From positions 186,001-250,000 of the forward strand of contig NZ_MSPW01000003.1 of the NCBI RefSeq assembly GCF_001955655.1: a stretch of 64,000 bases of DNA, given 5' to 3'. The notes beneath the pieces are model-generated. The model was not told the origin of the DNA. It made no database searches and worked only from the letters and a program-made list of their open reading frames with translations. Made by a program: the position numbers and the translations under genes. This stretch comes from Viridibacillus arenosi. Lineage in GTDB: Bacteria > Bacillota > Bacilli > Bacillales_A > Planococcaceae. This document shows, in pieces, positions 18,824 through 27,913 of this stretch. Positions within the stretch are counted from its first letter, which is position 1. Every line of letters begins with the position of its first letter.

Positions 18824-18887
18824 AATTAAAATACCTTCTTGCACAGTATAAACATCAAATTTACTGAGCTTGAAGGTATTTTAATTA
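18824..18887 (+). terminator. Terminator after the ArsB-like gene
   Basis: AATTAAAATACCTTC..GC and GC..GAAGGTATTTTAATT form a long stem around an AT-rich loop. Confidence 0.75.
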
Positions 18888-18944
18888 TTACGTAGTAATT
18901 AAAAGATTGACTAATCTATTTCAGTACTTTTTACTAAACTAATG

Positions 18945-19430
18945 TTAATACAATCGACGCATTGATTCAATCTCCACAATTCGCTCACGTCTGTCTAAAG
19001 AGTCCTCTCGGTCAATCATTTGTTCATCATGGTGAATGGGCTCGTCTATCATTGCACCTTTCTTATCAATTATTTTATCTGATTGCCCTAAATCATTAAA
19101 TGGATCTTGACCAGTGACTAATATGGTTCCGCCAGCTTCTAAAATTCGTGTGTAATGTGCATTTTCTTCATCCGTTAATTTCAATTTCTTTAAACCTTCT
19201 TCAATAGCGGAGTCATCAGAAAACCATGACTTAAACTGGTCAACCCAATTGCCTGTAGGATGTCTTTTAATGTCCGAATCCCATTTTAAATTCGCAAATT
19301 TACTACTATCCTTAGTGAAAATGTGAATATTGTTGCTTATAATACCTCCTGAGCGTAATTCTTCAATTTTAGTTAATACCGCCTGAGTACCATAGACAAC
19401 TACAATCTTTTGACTTAAGTTGTTTTGCAT
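18945..19430 (-). CDS. General stress protein of the YflT (GSP17M) type
   Basis: The 161-residue protein has an N-terminal alpha/beta domain (KIVVVYGTQAVLTKIEELRS, then HIFTKD) like the YflT/GSP17M fold found in SigB-controlled Bacillus proteins. Its C-terminal tail is highly charged and disordered (DREDSLDRRERIVEIESMRR). The ribosome binding site AAGGAGG precedes ATG 19430. A SigB-like promoter lies just upstream. Cytosolic; the molecular role of the family is unknown. Confidence 0.85.
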   Translation of the reverse strand: MQNNLSQKIVVVYGTQAVLTKIEELRSGGIISNNIHIFTKDSSKFANLKWDSDIKRHPTGNWVDQFKSWFSDDSAIEEGLKKLKLTDEENAHYTRILEAGGTILVTGQDPFNDLGQSDKIIDKKGAMIDEPIHHDEQMIDREDSLDRRERIVEIESMRRLY

Positions 19431-19467
19431 GTCAATTCCTCCTTAAATAATTATGCTCCTTAGTTCT

Positions 19468-19493
19468 TTACCCTTAATGGAAAAAGTATAAAC
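19468..19493 (-). promoter_or_regulatory. SigB-type promoter
   Basis: On the minus strand, GTTTAT (19493-19488), 14 bases, then GGGTAA (19473-19468). This closely matches the SigB consensus GTTTAA-N12-15-GGGTAT and lies about 40 bases before the YflT-like start. Confidence 0.75.
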
Positions 19494-19588
19494 GCAACCC
19501 AACTACTGTCATTTATGTACATTCTTTGTTTGAATTCTAGGTGTGCAGCCTTCAGTTAAGTACCTACTTCCTTCATTTTGTAAACATT

Positions 19589-19621
19589 AGAAAAGACAGG
19601 TTAAAAAAACCTGTCTTTTCT
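19589..19621 (-). terminator. Terminator of the yjcZ-like gene
   Basis: AGAAAAGACAGGTT and AACCTGTCTTTTCT form a perfect 14 bp stem with a 5-base loop. Confidence 0.85.
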
Positions 19622-19664
19622 GGTGGATTATGATTTTTATCCAACAGTGTCCATAATAGCTACC

Positions 19665-19814
19665 TTAACAGTAGCCACCGCCACCGCCACCGTAACCACC
19701 GCAGTTCATGAAACTTGCGCCAATGATAATTAAAAGAATAAATAGAACGATAAGTAACGCGAAGCCTGATCCATTATTACGACCACCTTCGTACCCGCCA
19801 TTGTCATTTCCCAT
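19665..19814 (-). CDS. YjcZ-family sporulation peptide
   Basis: The 49-residue peptide is MGNDNGGYEGG..., then one hydrophobic helix (GFALLIVLFILLIIIGASF), then a Cys/Gly/Tyr tail (CGGYGGGGGGYC). This is the hallmark of the YjcZ family, small spore-coat-associated or forespore membrane proteins of Bacillales. ATG 19814 follows AGGAGGTG. The GCC-rich repeat at 19678-19700 is simply the Gly codons of this tail read backwards. Confidence 0.88.
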   Translation of the reverse strand: MGNDNGGYEGGRNNGSGFALLIVLFILLIIIGASFMNCGGYGGGGGGYC

Positions 19815-20184
19815 ATTGTACACCTCCTATACATCTGATAGTTCATTCTATGTCAAGATTGAAAGAGTGTTTGGGTTCATTGATTTAGTTTTATGAAATT
19901 ATTTTAAAATTACCGAAAATAAAACCCGCAAGGTATTACACGTCTCTTTAATTATTAACTTCTTTCAGGTTGCTTACAGTAAATAGAAACGTTTATGCTA
20001 TTGAATGTTTTATAGAAGGTGGACGACTAGTGGGCTTGTATCTTTTGAAATAGAGCATGTATTGACATAGAAATTAATAAGAAATTGCTTCATCAATAGT
20101 TGTCTATATAAAACTAATTACCAATACTTTTATTGGAAAATCAGCCCTAAATGTTATAATTATCTAAAAAACGGTGGGGATTTC

Positions 20185-21588
20185 ATGATAAATGCTTTAA
20201 AAGCGCGTTTAATTCAAAAGAGCAATTATCTTACACAAAGTGAAATAGAGCTATTAGAAAAAGCTATTATTTTTGCTGAGAAAGCACATCATGGACAAAA
20301 GAGGGCTACGGGAGAGCCGTACATCACTCATCCCTTAGCTGTTTGCGAAATACTGTTAGAGTATAAGGCGGATATAACCTCTTTAATTTCAGCATTACTA
20401 CATGATGTAGTGGAAGATACGGATATTTCTATTCATGAAATTCAACTTAACTTTGGTAAACAAGTTTCTACAATCGTAGAAGGATTGACCAAAGTTGAGA
20501 AAGGTCTACTTGAAAAAGAAGAGTACAGTGCAGTCAATACAGAAAAACTGCTAACTGCTTCTATTATTGATATTAGAGTAGCAGTTATTAAAATTGCAGA
20601 TCGATTGCATAACATGAGGACTCTTTCAATAAAAAAAGTTGAAAAGAAAATCCCTTATGCAAATGAAACAATAATCTTTTTTGCGCCACTTGCTGAGCGA
20701 CTAGGGTTATACAAAATTCAAGACGAGTTAGAGGCATTATCATTCAGTTATTTGAACCCACCCAAGTCTAATACAGTTCAAAAGTTAATAAACAACTACG
20801 CTAAAAAATTTAATGATATTTTTTTAATATGCTCTGATAAATTACAAAAGGAAGGTAATTCTCTAGTTATTGATTTGGATTGGGGTAAAGAACCGTTATA
20901 TAGATCTTATTGTCTTTTACTAGAAGAACATGCCATATCTGATTTATTCTCCATAAAAGTAATTACAAATTTACCGCTGCATTGTTATACTGCACTTGGT
21001 ATAATACATAATCTATATACACCAATAGAGGATCAATTAATGGATAATATTGCAATAGTGAAAAGTCCATTTTTAAAACATTTAAAGACCAAAGTACTTG
21101 TCGACAATATCGAAGTAAACTTCATCATTCAGAGTGAGTATGATAAAAATCTAAATGATACTGGGGTATTTGCCTTATTAAAGAGTGGTTTATCAAGTAG
21201 TGAAATAACGAATTTAAGTAGAAATTTGTTAGGGGACTCTATACACACAGTAAAATCTATCTCAAATTCGCCAATCGAATTTTATGATTTAATAGCTTTC
21301 GAATTGCTTCAAAGGGTAATTACAGTGTATACACCAAAAATGGATGTGATCTCTTTACCAAAAGGCTCAACTATTATTGATTTCGCTTTTTCATTAAATT
21401 CACAATTAGCTAGGTGTATGTCTGCTGCAATAGTAAATGGTAAGCGTCGCCCCGTTTATAAAGTACTAAATGATATGGATATTGTAGAAATAGTTACGAC
21501 AAACAAAGAGATGGTCAAATCTGATTGGTTAATTCATGCTCAAACTTCGAAAGCTATTAAAGAAATAAATGAATTCCTGAAAATGTAA
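20185..21588 (+). CDS. SpoT/RelA-like protein: intact HD hydrolase, degenerate synthetase, TGS domain
   Basis: The 467-residue protein begins with an HD-type (p)ppGpp hydrolase: HHGQKRATGEPYITHP, LLHDVVEDT and ADRLHNMRT. It should remove pyrophosphate from (p)ppGpp using Mn2+. The following synthetase-like region (about 225-330) keeps CYTALGIIHNLYTPI but lacks key features: the usual (D/E)xxAxR reads DLFSIKV and the GYQSLH loop is gone. A TGS domain (about 383-440, VISLPKGSTIIDFAFSLN) follows. The C-terminal ACT/RRM part of full-length Rel is absent. I infer a hydrolase-only alarmone enzyme separate from the main rel gene. Confidence 0.88.
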   Translation: MINALKARLIQKSNYLTQSEIELLEKAIIFAEKAHHGQKRATGEPYITHPLAVCEILLEYKADITSLISALLHDVVEDTDISIHEIQLNFGKQVSTIVEGLTKVEKGLLEKEEYSAVNTEKLLTASIIDIRVAVIKIADRLHNMRTLSIKKVEKKIPYANETIIFFAPLAERLGLYKIQDELEALSFSYLNPPKSNTVQKLINNYAKKFNDIFLICSDKLQKEGNSLVIDLDWGKEPLYRSYCLLLEEHAISDLFSIKVITNLPLHCYTALGIIHNLYTPIEDQLMDNIAIVKSPFLKHLKTKVLVDNIEVNFIIQSEYDKNLNDTGVFALLKSGLSSSEITNLSRNLLGDSIHTVKSISNSPIEFYDLIAFELLQRVITVYTPKMDVISLPKGSTIIDFAFSLNSQLARCMSAAIVNGKRRPVYKVLNDMDIVEIVTTNKEMVKSDWLIHAQTSKAIKEINEFLKM

Positions 21589-21609
21589 TTATTTAATGAT
21601 TTTAATATT

Positions 21610-21633
21610 GAGTTGCTGGAGCAGCTCTTTTTT
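21610..21633 (+). terminator. Terminator of the SpoT-like gene
   Basis: GAGTTGC/GCAGCTC with a short loop and T6. Confidence 0.8.
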
Positions 21634-21797
21634 ATTGACGTTTCAAGAAAAATTTTTATAATATTCCTTGGCAACCATTTAAACAATTCTTTCGTTATAA
21701 GTATTAGATTTTACGCTTTTTATAAAAATTATGAAATCTAACGGTGATTCCAACAATAAAGTAGTTACTATATATCAGAAAGATTAGGTGAATGATT

Positions 21798-22721
21798 ATG
21801 GAAGAGAAAAAGTGGTATAAACAGAAGAAATATCAAATTATACTTGGTATTGTACTGTTATTAGTATTAGGGGTAGGTGGCTACGCATTTAGCTTATATA
21901 ATTCTTTCAATTCCGCTCTTGATAATATGCATCATCCTGTAGATAAAACAGATAAGAGAGAAAATGATATATCTATAAAAAAACAAGATCCTTTCTCTGT
22001 ATTATTGTTAGGTGTAGATGAGAGAGCTAACGATTCAGGTAGATCAGATACAATGATCGTATTATCAGTCAATCCAAAAGAAGAATCTGTGAAAATGTTA
22101 AGTATTCCTCGAGATACAAAGACTGAAATTGTAGGGAACGGAACAGTAGAAAAAATTAATCATGCTTATGCTCGTGGCGGAGCAGAAATGGCCATTGCAA
22201 CAGTCGAAAACTTCTTAGATATACCAATTGATTATTATGTGAAAGTAAACATGGAAGGCTTTAAAGATATAATTGATACGCTGAATGGTGTCACAGTTGT
22301 AAATGATATGGATTTGACCTACAAAAACTATCACTTCCCAAAAGGCGAGATAGAGCTGAATGGTAAAGAAGCGCTAATATTCTCTCGTATCCGATATGAG
22401 GATCCTCGTGGAGACTTTGGTCGTCAAATTAGACAAAAACAACTTATTCAAGCAGTTTTAGATAAAGGAACAAATCTATCATCGCTATTAAAAATAGATG
22501 ATATTCTTGGTAATTTAGGAGATAATATTAAAACGAATTTCACATTGAAAGAAATGTTAAATATTCAGAAACAATATAAATCATTGAATAAAAATATAGA
22601 GCAAATTCAATTTGAAAAAGGTAGTGGAGGAAAAGAAGCAGGGGTATGGTACTATTACCCTGATGCAAATGAGCTAAGCGAAATTAAACAAACGTTTAAA
22701 GGTCATCTTTTATTAAAATAG
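21798..22721 (+). CDS. LytR-CpsA-Psr (LCP) family wall-polymer ligase
   Basis: LCP proteins transfer undecaprenyl-linked teichoic acids or other polymers onto peptidoglycan outside the membrane. The 307-residue product has a short basic cytosolic start, one membrane helix (about 11-31), then the LCP domain: FSVLLLGVDER, SDTMIVLSVNP, MLSIPRDT, KINHAYARGG and FSRIRYEDPRGDFGRQIRQ, carrying the conserved Asp and Arg residues. ATG 21798 is 7 bases from AGGTG and is preferred over ATG 21792. Single gene with its own terminator. Confidence 0.9.
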   Translation: MEEKKWYKQKKYQIILGIVLLLVLGVGGYAFSLYNSFNSALDNMHHPVDKTDKRENDISIKKQDPFSVLLLGVDERANDSGRSDTMIVLSVNPKEESVKMLSIPRDTKTEIVGNGTVEKINHAYARGGAEMAIATVENFLDIPIDYYVKVNMEGFKDIIDTLNGVTVVNDMDLTYKNYHFPKGEIELNGKEALIFSRIRYEDPRGDFGRQIRQKQLIQAVLDKGTNLSSLLKIDDILGNLGDNIKTNFTLKEMLNIQKQYKSLNKNIEQIQFEKGSGGKEAGVWYYYPDANELSEIKQTFKGHLLLK

Positions 22722-22733
22722 AACCTATGTATT

Positions 22734-22768
22734 AAAATCCCGTATCCTTTGTGGAATACGGGATTTTT
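22734..22768 (+). terminator. Terminator after the LCP gene
   Basis: AAATCCCGTAT and ATACGGGATTT around a short loop, with a T run. Confidence 0.85.
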
Positions 22769-22921
22769 ATATTTTATTCCATAACGAATAAATTCTAAAG
22801 ATACATAAGTACTTGTAGAAAAAGGTCATATCGCCATTAAAAAAACTGTATAAATTAACAAGCACATTTTTCTTTAAGACGTTGAAGATTCTCAAATTGT
22901 AAAAAAAGAGGGGGAAATCAC

Positions 22922-23455
22922 ATAGATTTTGTTAGAGACTACGCAATGTACATGGCGATTTTCGGTGTGTTTGGATCAAGCTGGTTTGGCTGGGCACAGG
23001 AAAAACCGAGAGAAAGCTGGAGAAAGTTTTTAGGAATTGCTTCTGTATTCTCGCTTTTAGTTGGATTAGGAGGCATATTTTTAAGCGTGACAAATTGGCA
23101 TCAACCAAGCGCATTGTCGGAAGCGGGAGCATACAAGAGTTACTTAATCTTCTTGTATGCCGAATTCTTCGTAGCAGGGTTCGGCGCTTTCTTATTGATT
23201 AAAAATAAAAGAAAAGACTACGTGGCTCCTTGGGTTGCCTTTATCGTCGGCATACATTTTATCGGGTTAAAAAGTATCTTCGAAGACGCCAGTTTATATC
23301 TCTTAGCAACTTTACTCATAGCAATCTCAATCATCTCAATATTTCTCTCTAAAAAGCTTAAAGTAGCCAATAGCGCTATAACCGGCATCGGAGCGGGTAT
23401 AGTACTGTTTTGCTATGCAATATTAGGATTAATCCGTTTTATACTTGCTAACTAA
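22922..23455 (+). CDS. Multi-pass membrane protein, probable ATA start
   Basis: The product of about 177 residues has five or six membrane helices and no motif I recognise. The first ATG (22946) has no ribosome binding site. A strong one, GAGGGGG (22908-22914), is followed after 7 bases by ATA GAT TTT GTT AGA GAC TAC, reading (M)DFVRDYAMYMAIFG in the same frame. I infer that ATA 22922 is the true start position, mutated from ATG or used as a rare start. It is unlinked to its neighbours. Confidence 0.7.
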   Translation: MDFVRDYAMYMAIFGVFGSSWFGWAQEKPRESWRKFLGIASVFSLLVGLGGIFLSVTNWHQPSALSEAGAYKSYLIFLYAEFFVAGFGAFLLIKNKRKDYVAPWVAFIVGIHFIGLKSIFEDASLYLLATLLIAISIISIFLSKKLKVANSAITGIGAGIVLFCYAILGLIRFILAN

Positions 23456-23607
23456 ATAGAAAACCTATCAGTTTCGGCTGGACGACATTTTTTTAAAAAA
23501 ACAAAACCAAAAGGAAATATTCAAACAACCTCTGAAATATAGATGTATAGATAATAAAAAATATATCTGTTTTCAACAGACGAAAAACACCCTAGGAGAT
23601 GATGAAA

Positions 23608-24297
23608 TTGGAAATACAGGTGAATCAAATTGAATTAAATGGACTTACTTTTCAATATCGTGAGAGTGGGGAACCTTCTGCACCGCCGCTTGTAGCACTT
23701 CATGCGCTGGGAAAAAGTTCAGAATCTTGGGATCAAGTTGCTGCAGTATTAGGAGAGAATTACCGCATTTTAGCTTTAGATCAACGTGGGCACGGTGGGA
23801 GTGCGAGAACGAGTACATACACTTTTGAACTGATGTGCGAGGACTTGCTTCATTTTGCGAATGCTTTGAATTTAGAACGTTTTACGCTACTAGGTCATTC
23901 CATGGGGGGAACAGTATCCTATCTTTTCTCAGAGAATTTCCCAACAAGAATAGAAAAGTTGATTGTTGAAGATACTCCTCCTCCTTTTCCGGATAAGCAG
24001 ATCGAGATTCCCTCTAACCCAACTAAGCACCTACCGTTTGATTGGCTAGTTGTGCCTTCTATTCTAAAACAACTTAATGAACCAAACCCCGAATGGTGGG
24101 CGCGCCTTGCGGATATTAACCAACATACTCTTATAATAGGCGGTGGATCCAGCCATATTCCTCAAAACAAATTACTCGAAGTTTCTAAATTAATCCCGAA
24201 TTGCGAATTGGTGACGATAGAAGATGCCGGTCACTTTGTCCATGATGATAATTTACCAGTCTACTTAGCTAAGGTAAAAACTTTTCTTAATGCATGA
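23608..24297 (+). CDS. Alpha/beta-fold hydrolase
   Basis: The 229-residue protein has the alpha/beta hydrolase core: the oxyanion strand LVALHALGKS, DQRGHGGS, the nucleophile elbow GHSMGG (Ser near 101), and the catalytic His in DAGHFVHDD. The acid residue lies in the region after HTLIIGGG, where the usual Asp is not obvious. Substrate unknown. AGGAG (23594-23598) is 9 bases before TTG 23608, while the upstream ATGs (23599, 23602) are too close to it, so TTG is preferred. Confidence 0.82.
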   Translation: MEIQVNQIELNGLTFQYRESGEPSAPPLVALHALGKSSESWDQVAAVLGENYRILALDQRGHGGSARTSTYTFELMCEDLLHFANALNLERFTLLGHSMGGTVSYLFSENFPTRIEKLIVEDTPPPFPDKQIEIPSNPTKHLPFDWLVVPSILKQLNEPNPEWWARLADINQHTLIIGGGSSHIPQNKLLEVSKLIPNCELVTIEDAGHFVHDDNLPVYLAKVKTFLNA

Positions 24298-24418
24298 TTT
24301 TCTGATTGCTTTCACTGTTACCCCTGACTCTTTTTTAACAAATGGGCATGAAATTTTAACGAAATTATTATTATATTTAAGTGCAGTGAAGTAATTACCT
24401 CAAAAATTAAATAGTTTA

Positions 24419-24456
24419 AAATAACCCCGTACTTTAATTAGGACGGGGGTTATTTG
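24419..24456 (+). terminator. Terminator after the hydrolase gene
   Basis: AATAACCCCGT and ACGGGGGTTATT form a stem with an AT-rich loop. Confidence 0.8.
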
Positions 24457-25225
24457 TGTTTGAGTTTATATTAGTACTAACACTTTGCATTTGAAGGTCC
24501 AAAAAGGTTAATTATCCAACGCCTTATATTGTCAAAAGGTTCTGATTCACAGCCTTTTTAGAAAGACCAAAACAATGACAAAAAAACATTGTAATTTAGA
24601 AAAGTTAGTGACTTTACTATCCATTGAGTCGCAAAAAGACCAGATTAATTTATCAAATGCCAAAAAAGGCTTTATGAGCGTTTTTAAAGGGGTTTAATTA
24701 AAAGGGTAGGGAAGTGCTGTGTTTTAAAATTTAACATGGTTATGAATGTCCTAGCGGGCCTTAAAAGTACAGAGATATAGATAATGAGATGTTTTATCCT
24801 ATTTAAAATAAATAATATTATTGTTAGGTGTTGTTAATCTTTATTAGAAATAACTTTACCTTGTGGTGTACTTATAGAATATTTTAAAAGTATTAGTTGG
24901 ATAAAACTTTCTGAAAAATCTTAAGTAGATTAGAAAGGAGCATATTGGAAATCTAATGATGTTCTGGATATTCTTGCTGATAGAACTAAAGTGATCCAGA
25001 ATGCCTCAGTATGTTAAATGCTTGTGAATGAGTTACTTGATCAACCGAATGCGTAAAATGTATAACTGGATAGTTTAAATGGATCTATGTATGAATTTAA
25101 TGAACATCAACAAAACGCCATTTCACCATAAATTTCAAAAATATCTCACTGTTTCAAGTATACTTATGAACTGAAACGCAACTTCCTATAATGTATATTA
25201 TGTTCGGGGCGTTCTGTGATTAAGA
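24457..25225. other. Eroded stretch without an intact gene
   Basis: About 770 bases. A 40-codon frame at 24575-24697 (MTKKHCNLEKLV...) has no ribosome binding site. At about 24948-25130 protein-like pieces (SNDVLDILADRTKVIQNAS, LVNELLDQPNA, GSMYEFNEHQQNAI) are separated by in-frame stops, as in a decayed gene. I cannot name the parent. Confidence 0.4.
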
Positions 25226-25242
25226 GTAAAAGTGGATTTTCA

Positions 25243-25614
25243 TCACTCTACTCTATGTTTGTAACTCGTGTTTTTCACATCTTTTAGATCTATGTATTGT
25301 ACGCTATATTCAATGACATCGTTTATATATACTTGATGTTGTTTCGCAAAAACCTTCAAAGCTTCTAAAAGATCAGCATCGTATGTTGTCTTATACTGTA
25401 CTCGATCTGTCGGACGGGTTGCTTTATCATAGACGATTGTATTTTGATTTAATACTGCTTGTACACCTGATTCCAACAAGTAATTGATATGAGTATCATA
25501 ATCATCAGCCATTACTTTTAGTTTTTCCAAAACCGCAGCACTTATATTCGTGCGAAATTTAACTCGGGCTATATCTGTTGCTTGAATCAATTTCCCATTT
25601 GATATTTTCCACAT
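25243..25614 (-). CDS. Small protein with two tandem ribbon-helix-helix-like repeats
   Basis: The 123-residue protein contains an internal duplication: ARVKFRTNISAAVLEKLKV (about 17-35) and DRVQYKTTYDADLLEALKV (about 74-92), each followed by a helix ending in an I-N-x-x-(L/I)-E pattern. A strand plus two helices suggests a ribbon-helix-helix DNA-binding fold as a covalent dimer. Related Bacillus proteins are, I believe, often mislabelled rRNA methyltransferase, but no methyltransferase motif is present. Start: AGGAG (25631-25627) is followed by TTG, GTG and ATG 25614 in frame; I prefer the ATG. Confidence 0.65.
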   Translation of the reverse strand: MWKISNGKLIQATDIARVKFRTNISAAVLEKLKVMADDYDTHINYLLESGVQAVLNQNTIVYDKATRPTDRVQYKTTYDADLLEALKVFAKQHQVYINDVIEYSVQYIDLKDVKNTSYKHRVE

Positions 25615-25802
25615 AAAAAACACCAACTCCTAGCTTATTTTTAATAAAAAGTGCCCTTTCCCCTAGTATACAAACGAGTGTTCTTATATGCAATAGTCAG
25701 GTTCTTATTACTACACGGAGATTTATTCAAAAAAATGGATGATACTCTGTATAGATAATGTATTTTTACACTATATAAGGTTAAATTACATTGTTTTAAT
25801 GA

Positions 25803-25865
25803 GAAAAATGCCCTTTTTACGTGTGTAGAACATTTGTTCTTAGTAGCCAAAAAGGGCATTTTTTC
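25803..25865. terminator. Orphan terminator-like hairpin
   Basis: AAAAATGCCCTTTTT and AAAAAGGGCATTTTTT form a 15 bp stem; inside it GAAC/GTTC makes a second small hairpin. It lies in 570 bases between divergent genes and ends no visible gene. It could terminate an unannotated RNA or act as a leader element for 25243-25614. Nothing else is seen in 25866-26160. Confidence 0.65.
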
Positions 25866-26190
25866 TGAAAGAAATAAATGCTGAAAGATAAATTCATTAC
25901 AAAAAAGCGTCTAGAAATTATATATTACCAAGTGAGTCCCTGCCCTAAATATACACCAAAGAGATTAGATGGTTTCTTTTTATCTATAAATTATTGGTAC
26001 TAATTCGTTACCTCTGTTTTCTAACACTTATGACGACGTTACATATGTGCGGAGAGAAAAAGTATTTATTTTGAGTTAACCGCAAGATTCATAGATTAAC
26101 AAGGGTTTAACTTATGTATTCATAAACTTTAAAGGAAAAGCTTTTAGTGAGAGAGAATATTAAAATAACGCTTAATTTGGAGGGAAGTTT

Positions 26191-26613
26191 ATGTTTATCG
26201 TAAATGTTGAAGGTGCAATTTACAAAAATGAAAAATGGCTTTTAATAAGACGCAGCAAAAAGGAAGAACATGCTGGCGGCTTACTTTCTCTAGTTGGTGG
26301 TAAAGTTGAACTAGATAATACATCAACTGATGTATTAGAGAAAACATTAAAAAGAGAAATCTTTGAAGAAGTTGGTATTGAGGTTTCAAATCTTAGATAT
26401 GTGAATAGTTCTTTTTTTGTTACGGAATCAGGATTAAACGTAATAGACATTGTTTTTCAATGCGATCACGAGTCTGGAGAAGCATATGCTAAGTGTATAG
26501 ATGAGGTAGACGATGTTTATTGGATGTCGACAGAGGAGATTTTACATAACTCAGAAATACCAATTTATCTAAAGGAAAACATAAAGTTAGCTAAAAAGTT
26601 AATAGCTGTTTAA
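26191..26613 (+). CDS. NUDIX hydrolase
   Basis: The 140-residue protein has a Nudix box in GGKVELDNTSTDV...LKREIFEEVGIEV (about 29-58). The stretch between the Gly pair and REIFEE is several residues longer than the standard GX5EX7REUXEEXGU spacing, so the loop is atypical. The catalytic REIFEEVG helix is intact. The ribosome binding site GGAGGG precedes ATG 26191. Substrate unknown; possibly nucleotide-pool cleaning. Monocistronic. Confidence 0.82.
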   Translation: MFIVNVEGAIYKNEKWLLIRRSKKEEHAGGLLSLVGGKVELDNTSTDVLEKTLKREIFEEVGIEVSNLRYVNSSFFVTESGLNVIDIVFQCDHESGEAYAKCIDEVDDVYWMSTEEILHNSEIPIYLKENIKLAKKLIAV

Positions 26614-26667
26614 GTGACTTTATTGGTGAAAAACAGTTAGACAATGATATAAATGGCCGTCTAAGAT

Positions 26668-26712
26668 AAAAAGTCGCTTTCCCCTTGTTGCGGTGAAAGC
26701 GACTTTAATTTA
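26668..26712. terminator. Bidirectional terminator between convergent NUDIX and ABC genes
   Basis: AAAGTCGCTTTC and GAAAGCGACTTT form a 12 bp stem. Confidence 0.85.
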
Positions 26713-26789
26713 TATAGACGCCCATAGAACGTTAAATTCGTATTATAGGCGGGAATCGTTGCAATTAAAACAAATCAGGCACGAGTAAA

Positions 26790-27893
26790 TCAGTATTCGC
26801 CAAGGATTTTGACGGCTTTTTCTGTGAGTGAAGTGTCAATTGCTTTGTCGAAGTCGAACTCCCCTTGTGTTGCACCATTTGCTTTATACATATCATATTG
26901 CGCATGAATGTCATCAATACGCATTTTACCATCTGGATCAAGGCCAGTTACAAATACTTTTTCCCATAGCTTCGCATCTTTTAATGCTGTATGTTTTGTC
27001 ATGATGTCGATGATTTGCTCTTTGCCCTCACCTTTGATGAACGCATCATTATAGTCACGTACCCCTTTTAAATAAGCCAACATAAAGCGAAGCGAAACGT
27101 CTTGCTCTTCTGTCATAAATTTAGGAGATGCTAATACTAATGCGATTTGAGAATCTGGCGCAAAATCTGTTGTATCTCCAAAACGTGTTAGTATGCCTTT
27201 TTCGATGCCTTGAGCGATTAATGGTTCAATACTAAGTGCAGCATCAATTGAGCCGTTGTCGAGGGCACCAAGCATGCTACCGAAGTCATTCATTAGTGTG
27301 AATTTAACATCCTTATCAGTCAATCCTGCATGTTCTAGCATTCTTTGATAGATATAGCCATCAATCGCGTTCTTTGCAGAGACGGCAATCTTTTTTCCTT
27401 TGAAATCTGAGTAGTCATTAATTTTACCTTTCATATGGTTACCAATTACAAATGAGAAATAGGATTTCCCTTGTACGTTATGCCCTTTATCTGCAATAAT
27501 TTTAACGTCAATTCCCTGTGCAATTGCATTAAAGAAAGAGGCTGTTGATATTCCTCCTGCAATATCTACTTCACCCGCTGCAAGTGCAGGTAACATGTCA
27601 TCACTATTTGCAAATTGAGCAAATTCTACCTCAATATTATAATCCTCGAAGTAACCTTTCTCTTTAGCGATATAAAAACCTGCCCCTGATGCCGCTCCGT
27701 CCTCGGCAATAACAACTTTCGTTTTTTTACTTAAAGCAGCCAAATCGCCTGACGGATTGTCTTTACTTATTTCGTTATTGTCTTTCGTTCCTGTAGTTCC
27801 CTTATTTCCTGTTTGTTTATCCGAACACCCCGCAACGAACATTGCAAGGATTAGGAATGGTATAAATAAACCTAACTTTAACCATTTTCGCAT
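26790..27893 (-). CDS. ABC transporter substrate-binding lipoprotein (NMT1/THI5-like)
   Basis: The 367-residue protein has a signal peptide with lipobox MFVAGCSDK (Cys near 23), a short Gly/Asn-rich linker, and a periplasmic-binding type II fold of the SsuA/TauA/THI5 kind: GAGFYIAKEKGYFEDYNI, ALAAGEVDIAGG, KGKKIAVSAKNAIDGY and GSIDAALSIEPLI. It captures a small organic solute at the cell surface for the permease and ATPase encoded just upstream. The family covers sulfonates, nitrate, pyrimidine precursors and others, so I do not name the substrate. Confidence 0.88.
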   Translation of the reverse strand: MRKWLKLGLFIPFLILAMFVAGCSDKQTGNKGTTGTKDNNEISKDNPSGDLAALSKKTKVVIAEDGAASGAGFYIAKEKGYFEDYNIEVEFAQFANSDDMLPALAAGEVDIAGGISTASFFNAIAQGIDVKIIADKGHNVQGKSYFSFVIGNHMKGKINDYSDFKGKKIAVSAKNAIDGYIYQRMLEHAGLTDKDVKFTLMNDFGSMLGALDNGSIDAALSIEPLIAQGIEKGILTRFGDTTDFAPDSQIALVLASPKFMTEEQDVSLRFMLAYLKGVRDYNDAFIKGEGKEQIIDIMTKHTALKDAKLWEKVFVTGLDPDGKMRIDDIHAQYDMYKANGATQGEFDFDKAIDTSLTEKAVKILGEY

Positions 27894-27913
27894 GTCATGC
27901 CCCCTTTTACTAA

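Noticed and set aside
19678-19700. GCC-type trinucleotide repeat
   Set aside because: It is the glycine-rich tail of the YjcZ-like peptide, not a microsatellite.
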